Shown one piece after another: positions 1 to 8,074 of a stretch of 64,000 nucleotides of DNA. Both the position numbers and the translations under genes were made by a program. Where the stretch lies: positions 1,805,501 to 1,869,500 of the forward strand of contig NC_042506.1 in the NCBI RefSeq assembly GCF_003054445.1, in the 5' to 3' direction. This DNA comes from Pichia kudriavzevii (taxonomy: Eukaryota > Ascomycota > Pichiomycetes > Pichiales > Pichiaceae). Below the pieces are notes generated by a model that saw only the letters and a program-made list of their open reading frames with translations, was not told the DNA's origin and did not search any database. The first letter of the stretch is position 1. Each line of letters starts with the position of its first letter.

Positions 1-568
1 TATCGACCTAGTTCCTAATGGATCTAATGTTTCCGTTACTGAAGAGAATAAGCAAGAGTATGTTAAGAAGATTGTTGAGTATAGGTTATTGACGTCAGTT
101 AAAGACCAAATGAACAATTTCCTTGAAGGATTTTATTCAATGATACCAAAAGATTTAGTATCAATCTTTGATGAACAAGAATTGGAATTGTTAGTTTCAG
201 GTTTGCCGGATATTGACGTTGACGACTGGAGGAATAATACTATTTATGAGAACTATTCGCCATCCTCACCGCAAATCCAATGGTTTTGGAGAGCTGTTAA
301 ATCATTTGATGCGGAAGAGCGTGCTAAGTTGTTACAGTTTGCAACTGGCACATCGAAGGTTCCACTAAATGGATTCAAAGAGTTGGTCGGCATGAATGGC
401 ATCAGTAAATTTAGTGTTCACCGTGTATACAATTCAACGGAAAGGCTTCCAACTGCACATACATGTTTTAACCAAATTGATTTGCCAGAATATGAAAGTT
501 ACGGCAAGTTAAGGAATGCATTGTTACTGGCCATTCGTGAAGGACATGAAGGTTTTGGATTCGCTTGA
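1..568 (+). CDS. TOM1: HECT-type E3 ubiquitin ligase, C-terminal part (Tom1/HUWE1 family)
   Basis: This is the 3' end of a gene entering from the left edge; the frame is open from base 2 to a TGA at 566-568, giving 188 visible residues. It is the C-lobe side of a HECT domain, which accepts ubiquitin from an E2 on a cysteine and passes it to substrates. Visible landmarks are the segment [17 protein letters not shown], the motif IQWFWRAV, and [10 protein letters not shown], in which the TGT at 464-466 is the expected catalytic cysteine. The reading ends in EGHEGFGFA, the usual HECT terminus. These match Tom1/HUWE1 better than Rsp5 or Hul4. The N-terminal armadillo-like bulk lies outside the window. 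Family is certain; the Tom1 assignment is very likely. Confidence 0.93.
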   Translation, partial: IDLVPNGSNVSVTEENKQEYVKKIVEYRLLTSVKDQMNNFLEGFYSMIPKDLVSIFDEQELELLVSGLPDIDVDDWRNNTIYENYSPSSPQIQWFWRAVKSFDAEERAKLLQFATGTSKVPLNGFKELVGMNGISKFSVHRVYNSTERLPTAHTCFNQIDLPEYESYGKLRNALLLAIREGHEGFGFA

Positions 569-937
569 TCTATTTCTTCCATACTGTATTTAGTCTGCTT
601 TTATAAGTATTTAAAGTTGATTGTTTGTTACCTTGAACGGAAATGAAACGGTTTGAGATATATTTACAAACCCAATTTCCTAACTTTCCCCTAACAGTTA
701 CCAAGTAGTTCCAGTTCTCCTTAAGTTGATAAAATTAATTGCAGATATTTGATGGTCAGGACATTTTGGCTCTAGTACTTGTCTTCGCTACCGAAAGGAA
801 ACATGATTTTTTCATTTTGATTTTTTCCTCTGCAGAAGGCAGTCTCTAAACATGAACTTGTAGGCCTTTGATCTCACTAAAGTAACAAATAGGAAAACCA
901 GATACGTTAGACAAGTCTGAATATAAGCCAGGTGATA
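569..937. other. Intergenic, TOM1 3' side and PRP3 promoter
   Basis: AT-rich spacer between two + strand genes. It should hold the TOM1 3' UTR and the PRP3 promoter. Short open frames on the minus strand here do not look like proteins. I see no RNA gene or repeat. Confidence 0.5.
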
Positions 938-2107
938 ATGAAAAGACGATTGAGTGAGGCCTTTGAAGAGGATGATATTTCGAAAATACGCATACATCCA
1001 TTATTACAGACTCCGCAAGCTGAGGCCACACCTATCGTGCAAGCGCAAGAATGGAGAAATGGAAGTATAAAGAACGTCAATCCATATTACCAATCTGAGG
1101 AATATTTTGAAGATAAAGGACGCCGAAAAGTTTTGATTGGGGTGAATGTAGCTGGTGAACAACGGTCACGTGGAGATGCATTTCGTGAGAGATTGAGAAG
1201 GGAGAGAGAAGCCAAGGAAAGAGAGAAGGATTTGGAACGCAAAGGGCACGTACCTAATCTTAGGCTTGGGGAGGAAAAGTATGCGGAATCTATTATTGAG
1301 CCAAACTATGTCGAATGGTGGGATCGTGATTATTTTGATCGCCGGGGAAACTTACTAGACCTGGGTAATATTGAACTAATTACTAGCTATGTGCAACATC
1401 CTGTGATTATTGGCGGCGTAAGTAAAGGTGAAAATATTGAAGAGAAGGTATATTTGACAAAAAAGGAAATGAAGAAGCTCAGAAGAGGCAAGAGGAAGCT
1501 TGCAATTGAGGAGAAGCGAGATATGATTAAGCTTGGCCTACTAAAGAACGAGGGTGATAAGGTAAGTTTGAAGAATTTGCCCAATGTTCTGTTGAATGAA
1601 GGAGTTGCTAATCCTACTGAAGTAGAGATGAGGGTCCGTGAACAAGTTGCGAAAAGAAGGGAGCAACACGAGGCAATGAATGAGGAGAGAAAGCTCACTA
1701 AGGAGCAACGAAATGAGAAGAGGCTGCGTGGGATTGAGAGAGATGTTGTGAAGAATGGAGTGTACTGTTTGGTTGCCATTATTAGAGGGGAAATTACGGG
1801 AAAGTTGAGATACAAGGTAGGTAAGAACGCAGCAGAGCTAGAATTGAATGGAATATGTGCTTCTGTTGCCGATAGGAGTTTAGTTGTTGTTGAAGGGGCC
1901 AGCAAGAGTGTTGAAAAGTACGAGAATCTTTTTGAGAGGAGAATCGACTGGAGTGCAAATGGGAGTCGACTTAACATACTGTGGAAGGGCAAGATAGCGT
2001 CAAGTAAATTCCAAAAGTGGAGCATGTATGCATTTGATGGGGACGTTGAAATCAAAGAGTTTCTACGAGGGTTTGGAATTGAGAATTGGTGGGTTGGATA
2101 TGATTGA
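938..2107 (+). CDS. PRP3: U4/U6 small nuclear ribonucleoprotein Prp3
   Basis: Prp3 is a U4/U6 snRNP protein needed for assembly of the U4/U6.U5 tri-snRNP in the nucleus. The 389-residue product starts at the first in-frame ATG (MKRRLSEAFEED). The central PRP3 domain includes NPYYQSEEYF and EPNYVEWWDRDYFD, followed by a lysine- and arginine-rich helical stretch around residues 170-260. The C-terminal ferredoxin-like (DUF1115) domain starts near residue 270 at NGVYCLVAIIRGEI and ends at GIENWWVGYD. It is somewhat shorter than the S. cerevisiae protein (about 469 aa), mostly at the N-terminus. It is convergent with HSP10, with 79 bp between stops. In S. cerevisiae PRP3 sits next to TRS31, which is also in this window. 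Confidence 0.95.
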   Translation: MKRRLSEAFEEDDISKIRIHPLLQTPQAEATPIVQAQEWRNGSIKNVNPYYQSEEYFEDKGRRKVLIGVNVAGEQRSRGDAFRERLRREREAKEREKDLERKGHVPNLRLGEEKYAESIIEPNYVEWWDRDYFDRRGNLLDLGNIELITSYVQHPVIIGGVSKGENIEEKVYLTKKEMKKLRRGKRKLAIEEKRDMIKLGLLKNEGDKVSLKNLPNVLLNEGVANPTEVEMRVREQVAKRREQHEAMNEERKLTKEQRNEKRLRGIERDVVKNGVYCLVAIIRGEITGKLRYKVGKNAAELELNGICASVADRSLVVVEGASKSVEKYENLFERRIDWSANGSRLNILWKGKIASSKFQKWSMYAFDGDVEIKEFLRGFGIENWWVGYD

Positions 2108-2186
2108 TTGAGTGATTGGCTTGATAGTTCAATGATTTATTTATTTACAAGAGTCATATATACAACTAAGTTAAACTAGATTATAT

Positions 2187-2498
2187 CTATTCATTGATCT
2201 TGGCAAGAATATCAGCATCTCTGAAGAGTAAAAATTCGTCCTTCTCAACGGTGACTGGGGTACCGCCGTGTTGAGGAATGAGCACCTTGTCGCCGGCATT
2301 CAAGGTAGGCTCAATTAGTTTGCCCTCTGCAGTCTTGAAGCCAGGACCGACTGCAATAACGGTGGCAACGTTGTTCTTTGGTAAGTTTTGTTCTGGAATA
2401 TAGATACCGGAAGAGGTTTGTTGAGGAACCTTGATTCTTTGAACGAGAACCCTGTCAAGAGTTGGAAGAATGGACTTGGCAGACTTGATGAAAGACAT
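2187..2498 (-). CDS. HSP10: Mitochondrial co-chaperonin Hsp10 (GroES family)
   Basis: Hsp10 caps the Hsp60 chamber in the mitochondrial matrix and is essential for folding imported proteins. The 103-residue product runs from MSFIKSAKSILPTLDRV to ILAKINE and covers the whole Cpn10 domain. The family signature LDRVLVQRI lies at residues 13-21, the mobile loop around SSGIYIPE, and the dome loop near VGPGFKTAEGK. Length is normal (yeast about 106 aa). An in-frame non-ATG extension upstream was rejected because MSFIK matches the known N-terminus, which also acts as an uncleaved targeting signal. The promoter, shared with ATP19, carries a perfect heat-shock element at 2661-2673, which fits induction by Hsf1. 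Confidence 0.97.
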   Translation of the reverse strand: MSFIKSAKSILPTLDRVLVQRIKVPQQTSSGIYIPEQNLPKNNVATVIAVGPGFKTAEGKLIEPTLNAGDKVLIPQHGGTPVTVEKDEFLLFRDADILAKINE

Positions 2499-2660
2499 AG
2501 TTAAAATGAAGACGGCGGTGGAAGTGTTAGTGTGTACCTGAGAATATCTTGGCAAAGGTTATCCAAGTTGTGGTACAGTCACTCACAGTGAGACTATGGG
2601 GAAATTATCATGAGTATTTATAATTTCGCATTTTGTGCATTTCTACGTTAAGTGACCACT

Positions 2661-2673
2661 TTCGAGAAAATTC
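2661..2673. promoter_or_regulatory. Heat-shock element (three alternating units)
   Basis: The bases read TTC-GA-GAA-AA-TTC, a perfect nTTCnnGAAnnTTCn Hsf1 site. It lies about 165 bp upstream of the HSP10 ATG and about 105 bp upstream of the ATP19 ATG, inside the 280-bp divergent promoter. Hsf1 control of HSP10 is well established in yeast; use of this particular site is an inference. Confidence 0.8.
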
Positions 2674-2778
2674 TACTGCGTTTATTTGTACATGATGGTA
2701 AGCCAAGGTTCTTCCTCTTGGGAATTCACATACCAACACAGACACACTGGGAAACCATCTACAGAGACCAAAATAACT

Positions 2779-3006
2779 ATGGGTGCAGCATACAACATTC
2801 TGGGCAAACTCGTTCCTCCACATTACCTTGCCATTGGTACCATTCTAACTGTCGTTGGCGGTGTCCAACTTGCAACTCTCGGCGGTGACAAGGAGAGTGC
2901 ACCAGCGGCAGCTCCAAAAGCTCCAGCAACATCCTCTTCCAAAGACGGCGAACTCGATGTGGAGAAGGCCATTGCAGACTTCTTAGCAAGCAACGAAAAG
3001 GCATAG
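2779..3006 (+). CDS. ATP19: F1F0 ATP synthase subunit k
   Basis: Subunit k is a small inner-membrane protein associated with dimeric mitochondrial ATP synthase. The 75-residue product begins MGAAYNILGKLVPPHYLAIG, which matches the Atp19 signature (MGAAY, GK, PPH, LAIGT). A single membrane helix covers about residues 16-35, followed by an alanine/proline-rich, then acidic, C-terminal tail. I chose the ATG at 2779 from this match. Two in-frame ATGs at 2692 and 2695 would add about 29 residues and may act as leader codons. It is divergent from HSP10 across a 280-bp promoter. S. cerevisiae Atp19 is 68 aa, so length fits. Confidence 0.92.
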   Translation: MGAAYNILGKLVPPHYLAIGTILTVVGGVQLATLGGDKESAPAAAPKAPATSSSKDGELDVEKAIADFLASNEKA

Positions 3007-3428
3007 TTGTATGTATTCTATACACATGGCGCCTCTATTTATTCTGTCTAACGTATATTCTATTTATTAAATGAAATGACTAGTTATTTTTTTTTGTCCC
3101 TCTCAGAATTGTCCCCTTCTCAAAGTGAAATAGCCATATAGAAACATGTTGCGCTATTCTGTACCCTACTATATGTTTTTTTTTTTGGCACTTGTTTTTC
3201 CCCCGCTGTAATCGTGCTACCGCACACTGAGTCTCACATTCCCGGAAATTAGCCTCTGTAAACGCGCCTCTCGACAATGTAAGACAAAGTCCCATCTTCA
3301 CTACATGCACAAGGAGAGAATCGGACGGTTATCTCACCATTATCTGTCCCCCCCCCCCTTCTGTGCCATTCCACTAGAAGTCTGCGTATATACCTCCATC
3401 ACTCCACTTTCCAAACTCTTATCCACTT
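3007..3428. other. Intergenic, ATP19 3' region and VPS29 promoter
   Basis: Contains the ATP19 3' end, T-runs near 3088 and 3177, and a run of eleven C at 3348-3358 about 70 bp before the VPS29 ATG. No RNA gene or convincing ORF seen. Confidence 0.5.
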
Positions 3429-4040
3429 ATGCTGTTGCTACTCATTGGCGACCTCTACATCCCCGACAAGGCACCGCAACTCCCAGCAGCCTTCCGCAAA
3501 CTACTGCGTCCCGGGAACACCGCCAACAGCAGCAACCCGCCGCATGCACATATCGACAAATTGCTCTGTCTCGGTAACATTACAGACTCTCCCTCCACCG
3601 TCGCCTTTCTCCGCTCGCTCGCCGACGAGTCGCATCTTCTTCGCGGCGCCGAGGACACACACCCAGCAGAGAAGGATACCGTTCTCGTACACGCCGGGGG
3701 GTTTTCTATAGGGGCAATTGGCGGGAACCAGGTTGTCCCCTCGGGAGACCCCTTGGCGCTTCTTGCCCATGCCCGAATGCTGGGCGCAGATGTGCTGGTC
3801 TACGGGGGTGCGTCTGCACCGGAAGCATATGTTCTCGAGGGGAAATTCTTTGTTGCGCCCGGCTCCGCCACGGGCGTGCTACCGGCCACCGGCAGCAGCG
3901 CCGACAGCGCCGACAGCGCGGGCGGTAGCACGCCCAGCTTCTCCCTGCTGGACGTTGCCGACGGGAAATGCACGCTTTATGTGTACACCCTCGTTGAGGG
4001 GGACATCAAGGTCGACCGTGTGGTGTTTGCCCCACAATGA
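3429..4040 (+). CDS. VPS29: Retromer subunit Vps29
   Basis: Vps29 is part of the retromer core (Vps26-Vps29-Vps35) that returns cargo from endosomes to the Golgi. The 203-residue product has the metallophosphoesterase fold: MLLLLIGDLYIP at the start, LGNI near residue 50, GGNQVVPSGDPLALL near 95-110, VLVYGGASAPEAY near 121-133, and FFVAPGSATG. Metal-site histidines of the animal protein are replaced (DLHIP to DLYIP, HGHQ to GGNQ, GHTH to GGAS), so it is probably a scaffold, as in yeast generally. An Ala/Ser/Asp-rich insert lies at about 152-170. The gene is strikingly GC-rich compared with its neighbours. CTG codons fall at conserved leucines (residue 2, the VDVLVYG-type strand, and FSLLD). 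Confidence 0.95.
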   Translation: MLLLLIGDLYIPDKAPQLPAAFRKLLRPGNTANSSNPPHAHIDKLLCLGNITDSPSTVAFLRSLADESHLLRGAEDTHPAEKDTVLVHAGGFSIGAIGGNQVVPSGDPLALLAHARMLGADVLVYGGASAPEAYVLEGKFFVAPGSATGVLPATGSSADSADSAGGSTPSFSLLDVADGKCTLYVYTLVEGDIKVDRVVFAPQ

Positions 4041-4570
4041 TCCAAGCTTATATTCCTCAATCCATCCTTTCTTCTTTATATTCAAGTACCCCTATATGAC
4101 TCTCATCTATATAAGTCTCGTCTCCGCAAATAGGTAATAACCCTGACATAGTTTAACCCTCGAGGAAAAAAGCATTGCAGATTGCGCACCGGGACCTGGA
4201 AAAAAAAAAGTTTACAGGAACGCTATAAAAGCAATGGCCTCCCTCATTGCCCTGATGTTAGTCCTCAATTAAACATCAACATTTGGTCTCTATTGTATGC
4301 CTTGTTAGATAGTGTTACCTTGCGTTACACTAGGAAGGGAATGTGCCTTCTCCTTAGAGGGCCATCTCTGTATGGTTCTTTTTCTTTTCTTTTACATTTC
4401 TTCAGGATTCATATGATGACCAGAGTGCATTTGGCTCGAGACGTTGGAAGGACGTCTTGTCCTTCCTCATACGTTGATGTGGAAAAAACCACGCTACCTT
4501 AAAACAACTACTGAGAATCCCTAAACTGTAGAAGATGTTTAACTAAGTAATTGTTGTCTATACACGGTAT
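4041..4570. other. Convergent 3' intergenic region, VPS29-ARD1
   Basis: Shared downstream region of two converging genes. An open + strand frame at 4182-4502 starts on a non-ATG codon and has no recognisable domain; I treat it as chance. No RNA gene seen. Confidence 0.5.
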
Positions 4571-5170
4571 CTATACCAATGGCGTCTGCAAGTCGTCCAC
4601 TTGGCCCTTTTGGAACTTGCTCGGTACTAGCTCATCCAACTTGAGGTCCTTGCGCATATAGTATGCATCTTCCCCGTCTTGGTAGTACCCCTTCTCCACA
4701 GACAAGACGGTGAACTCTAAAGTGTCTCTGTATAAATGCAGAGCCGCTCTATTGCTTTCACGGACATGCAACGAAACATACTCACCGCCAAAACTCTCGC
4801 AGATGGCATAGAGGCATTCCCTCATCAACTTCTCAGCCAACCCCGTCCGTCTGTAACTCCTCATAACAGACAACGACGTGATGTGTCCATGTGGAGTCTT
4901 GTCGGCATCGGCGTCCGTGTCGTCGTCAGCCATCTTGCCTAACACATACCCAACGATCTTCTCCCCCGGCGCCACGTATTGGATGTCGCCCTTTTGCTCA
5001 AAATTCTCCTCCATGTCATCCGTCGACACAGCAACAAAGGACGCCTCTGGCCACGACAGCAAATGGTACAAATAGTATTTCATTGTATAGTTCTCCGGTA
5101 AATTATGCAAATTGGCATTTTGCATACCTTGTAGATCCCCAATTCTCGCCCGACGTATAGTAACTGGCAT
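4571..5170 (-). CDS. ARD1: N-terminal acetyltransferase A catalytic subunit (Naa10/Ard1)
   Basis: Catalytic subunit of the ribosome-associated NatA complex, which with Nat1 acetylates Ser-, Ala-, Gly- and Thr-starting nascent chains. The 199-residue GNAT protein begins [20 protein letters not shown], has the substrate-loop segment [19 protein letters not shown], the conserved VGYVLGKM strand and [15 protein letters not shown], and the acetyl-CoA motif RRTGLA near residue 108-113. The part [11 protein letters not shown] and the tyrosine-rich [15 protein letters not shown] are typical. A short acidic insert ([10 protein letters not shown]) replaces the usual loop before the acetyl-CoA site. It is convergent with VPS29, the same arrangement I recall for YHR012W-YHR013C in S. 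cerevisiae. Confidence 0.96.
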   Translation of the reverse strand: MPVTIRRARIGDLQGMQNANLHNLPENYTMKYYLYHLLSWPEASFVAVSTDDMEENFEQKGDIQYVAPGEKIVGYVLGKMADDDTDADADKTPHGHITSLSVMRSYRRTGLAEKLMRECLYAICESFGGEYVSLHVRESNRAALHLYRDTLEFTVLSVEKGYYQDGEDAYYMRKDLKLDELVPSKFQKGQVDDLQTPLV

Positions 5171-5482
5171 TATCTCTAGCTGTCCTGGTTACTCTAGTTG
5201 CACTTGTTGCTCCAGTTGCACTTGTTGCTCTCCTTATGCTAATATTGAAGAGGGGCGATCTTGCTAGACTTCACTAAAGCCTTTTGAGTTTCAGTCTTGG
5301 ATCTGTTCTTTTTTTTTTTTTTTTCATAGTGAACGGTTCACAACTGAGCTCGATTCCACTTTTTCCCTCCTGCATGAATTTCATTCACTAGTGTAGTTTT
5401 CCATTTCTAAACTCTCTACCTTAATTTCGAACAGCTCTTTGTTAACCAACTCATTCATTACAAGATCAACGATAAACCAATT
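5171..5482. promoter_or_regulatory. Divergent promoter region, ARD1-TRS31
   Basis: 312 bp separating two divergent ATGs. It contains an 18-bp tandem duplication (5196-5213 and 5214-5231, unit starting agttgcacttgttgctc) and a T tract at about 5309-5324. No specific transcription-factor site is claimed. Confidence 0.5.
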
Positions 5483-6205
5483 ATGTCTAACCCCTCCAAT
5501 GGTTACAATCCCACTCGTGGCCCGTCTCTGGGGCCTTCTGCAGTCCCCACTTTGACCGTACCTGCACAGGCTGCCTCTCCATTGACCTCCCCGGGCGCCG
5601 TGAAGAAGCAACAGGTTGTCTCCTCACAAATCTATGACAGAAACTTGAATCGTTCAAAACATCAGATATCTCTATCGTCTCTATCTTTTCTCTTTATGCA
5701 AATCATTCGGCTAAACTTGAATAACTCCAATTCTTTGTCTACTTTAGAACGTAAACTGAATAATTTAGGCTATTCAATTGGCCTGAAATATCTAGATCTA
5801 ACCTCCTTACGTCTCAATGCCATCAATCCCTCGTCTTCAAAATCTGCATCATTAAACCAGAAGCGGTGTATAAGCATCCTAGAAATATTGAACTTCCTAA
5901 CAACCTCTTTGTGGCCCTCCTTGTTTGATAAAAAGGCAGACTCCTTGGAGAAATCAAAAGATCATGCAAACCAGTTTATGATTATAGATAATGATCCTTG
6001 TATGTCTAGGTTTATCAGCCTGCCTAAAGATTACCAATCTCTTAACACAGAGGCAATTGTTGCAGGAATAATTGAGGGCGCACTTGATACAGCTTATTTC
6101 TCCTGTGAAGTATCTGCACATTCTGTCCCCTTGGAGAACTACCCCCAAAGAACAGTTTACTTGATTAAGTTTGAGCCATCTGTACTGGTCAGGGAGAATC
6201 GATAG
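5483..6205 (+). CDS. TRS31: TRAPP complex subunit Trs31 (TRAPPC5, Bet3 family)
   Basis: Trs31 is a core Bet3-fold subunit of TRAPP, the exchange factor for Ypt1 in ER-Golgi and intra-Golgi traffic. The 240-residue product has a proline/serine-rich N-terminus (1-45), the family start IYDRNLNRSKHQISLSS at about 51-67, the FLFMQII helix, LERKLNNLGYSIGLKYLDL near 87-105, then AIVAGIIEGALDTAYF and VYLIKFEPSVLVRENR at the end. The protein ends where TRAPPC5 homologues end. The TAG stop is followed immediately and in frame by ATG and 139 more open codons (described separately). S. cerevisiae Trs31 is 283 aa, longer mainly through inserts. Confidence 0.93.
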   Translation: MSNPSNGYNPTRGPSLGPSAVPTLTVPAQAASPLTSPGAVKKQQVVSSQIYDRNLNRSKHQISLSSLSFLFMQIIRLNLNNSNSLSTLERKLNNLGYSIGLKYLDLTSLRLNAINPSSSKSASLNQKRCISILEILNFLTTSLWPSLFDKKADSLEKSKDHANQFMIIDNDPCMSRFISLPKDYQSLNTEAIVAGIIEGALDTAYFSCEVSAHSVPLENYPQRTVYLIKFEPSVLVRENR

Positions 6206-6625
6206 ATGCATGCACTTACTATATCAATGGCTATTAGTGAATGCACCTTGGAGACCTTACCCGGAACAGAAACGCCCCCCAGAGAAGTTTACTCACCGCA
6301 ATGCGAATTGAAAAGTAATGAAATACCCAGCTCTTTAACATCCACGCCAAAATCAGCTACTAAAACATCTACACTTGATTGGCTGGATAAATGGATCAAT
6401 TTGAGTAAGCTAAATAGAAAGAAAGTGACTTTCAAAGATAAAATTGAGGATGAGCCACCTCTTTCAATCCGTGATCTTAATACAAGTTGTCTTTTGAGAA
6501 GAAGAAGATGGGATTGGTATAATTACCAAAGAGTGAAGCTGTTTGATTATAAAATCGTGAAAGTATCCAGTCATTACTACAAATCTAAACAGCATCGAAA
6601 TCTCGGCGATTTGTTGCCATTTTGA
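6206..6625 (+). CDS. Unrecognised ORF directly downstream of, and in frame with, TRS31
   Basis: A 139-codon frame whose ATG abuts the TRS31 TAG with no spacer and in the same reading frame; a second ATG follows at codon 8. I do not recognise the protein. The first third is Ser/Thr/Pro-rich; the middle has DWLDKWINLSKLNRKKVTF, and a basic patch LLRRRRWDWYNY follows. The composition (Trp, Tyr, charged clusters, mixed codons) looks coding rather than random. It could be a separate small gene with its own promoter inside TRS31, a readthrough extension of Trs31, or a remnant. No splice signals joining it to TRS31 were found. Confidence that it is translated is modest. Confidence 0.45.
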   Translation: MHALTISMAISECTLETLPGTETPPREVYSPQCELKSNEIPSSLTSTPKSATKTSTLDWLDKWINLSKLNRKKVTFKDKIEDEPPLSIRDLNTSCLLRRRRWDWYNYQRVKLFDYKIVKVSSHYYKSKQHRNLGDLLPF

Positions 6626-7817
6626 GTAGACTTCTTTATTTTGCTAGATAAATATTTTGTACTATTTTTTTTCTACCAATCTACTCTAGAAAACTCTATT
6701 GTGTTCTTCTAATTCCCGTATAAGCGTGGCATTGATGTTAGTTAAATGATCTGAGTACCTGAAATATTTTGCAAAAACAAATTCGGCACTAATAACTCAA
6801 CCATCGTTCATTCTTATCAAGAAGAATATTTTTAACTTTCTAAAGCATAATTTTTTGCTACTTAACAATTATTTTAAGTACTAGTTGATTTGTTGAAATT
6901 TCTATACATAGATTTTGTGCTAAATGAATTCAGAAATATAAATCTCTCAAAAAACTTGAAAACTTTGTTCAATATTTGAGTTTTTGAAGGCCTTTTTTAT
7001 CCCGGTATATTGCCCTAAATCTTTTGTTAGTTTTATATTTTATTTAGATATCTTTCCATCACTTGCCCTGTGCTCTTGACATAAATGATTAATAAGCTAA
7101 TATGTTCACGGCTAAAATAGCACGGCTTTGAGTAGGAAAATACCACATTCTAAAACTTCAGAATCCTTTAAAAACTTTAAGATTTCTCTTTAACAAAACT
7201 TTTGTAATGTCCCTGTCAGAGCGTCATGATCATACTTAAAATAAAGGTATTTTTTTTTTGGAAAAGATTGAAATGCTGTCAAAAAGAGAAAAAAAACCAA
7301 GCATAAAGATCACATTATTGAAAAGTAAATGTCTTGAAGCTCATAATCTTGATTGTACAAGAATAATTAAAAATTGATAAGCTTCCCATTTAAATCACAA
7401 TACTACTAAGGTAGATGATATATATTGGCAAAAAATAAATTTTTTCATTTGATAGTATGCCTAACTAAACTGATTGGCCTCATTGAGACTGCTAATTATC
7501 TTAGCAGTTTCGTATGCGAGATGCTAATTACCCACATAAACAGTATGGAGCTGGCAGAAACGGATCGGCAGAGTATTCAACATTGAGGTAATGTCACATT
7601 GTTTATGCAGATTAATTAGTAACAGGATTAGGTAGGAGCAGTACCTTGGAACTGTTACATAAAAAATCAACTATCTCTGTGTACTGCTTTTTAGATTAAG
7701 AGAGTGGTGATTTTAATATTTTAAGTTTCTTACAAAAATTGAAGCTTTTTTCCTACTGAATTAAGCATGACAAGGTTTTATTTTATACTAGACATAAGGG
7801 TATAAAATCTATTCTTC
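6626..7817. other. Long AT-rich intergenic region upstream of tRNA-Leu(UAA)
   Basis: About 1.2 kb with no open frame that looks coding. T- and A-runs are common (for example near 7250). I looked for tRNA, C/D-box and other RNA signatures and saw none before the tRNA at 7818. Confidence 0.5.
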
Positions 7818-7901
7818 GGAGGGATGGCCGAGTGGTCTAAGGCGGCAGACTTAAGATCTGTTGGACGCATGTCCGCGCGAGTTCGAACCTCGCTTCCTTC
7901 A
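7818..7901 (+). tRNA. tL(UAA): tRNA-Leu(UAA)
   Basis: An 84-nt type II tRNA without intron, closely resembling yeast tRNA-Leu(UAA). The acceptor stem pairs GGAGGGA with TTCCTTC, with discriminator A at 7901. The D arm is GCCGAGTGGTCTAAGGC. The anticodon stem GCAGA/TCTGT closes the loop CTTAAGA, giving anticodon TAA for UUA codons. A long variable arm and the T arm (GTTCGAACC B box) follow. A T7 Pol III terminator lies at 7904-7910. It decodes UUA, a frequent leucine codon in this AT-rich genome. Confidence 0.97.
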
Positions 7902-7903
7902 AC

Positions 7904-7910
7904 TTTTTTT
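7904..7910 (+). terminator. Pol III terminator of tRNA-Leu(UAA)
   Basis: Seven T residues two bases after the tRNA 3' end, the standard RNA polymerase III stop signal. Confidence 0.9.
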
Positions 7911-8074
7911 CTACGGAGAAAAATCTAATGCTTACTTATTTATTTTCCAAAGGTGCCTGCTTTTTAAAGTGAGCACCTAATTATACAGGCCTCCTAAATG
8001 TGTTGCCATCCCCTTCTTTTTCTTTGAGTATATCCATCCAGTTTTTTTTGTATTGGCAGGAGGCAAGCTATATA

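Noticed and set aside
812-1031. Two 61-codon minus-strand frames before PRP3
   Set aside because: They overlap the PRP3 start region, have no conserved features and look like antisense shadows.
1387-2055. 222-codon minus-strand frame
   Set aside because: Antisense to PRP3, Ser/Leu/Phe-rich as expected from the complement of Lys/Glu-rich coding sequence.
4182-4502. 106-codon + strand frame between VPS29 and ARD1
   Set aside because: Starts at a non-ATG codon, no domain, and lies in the shared 3' region.
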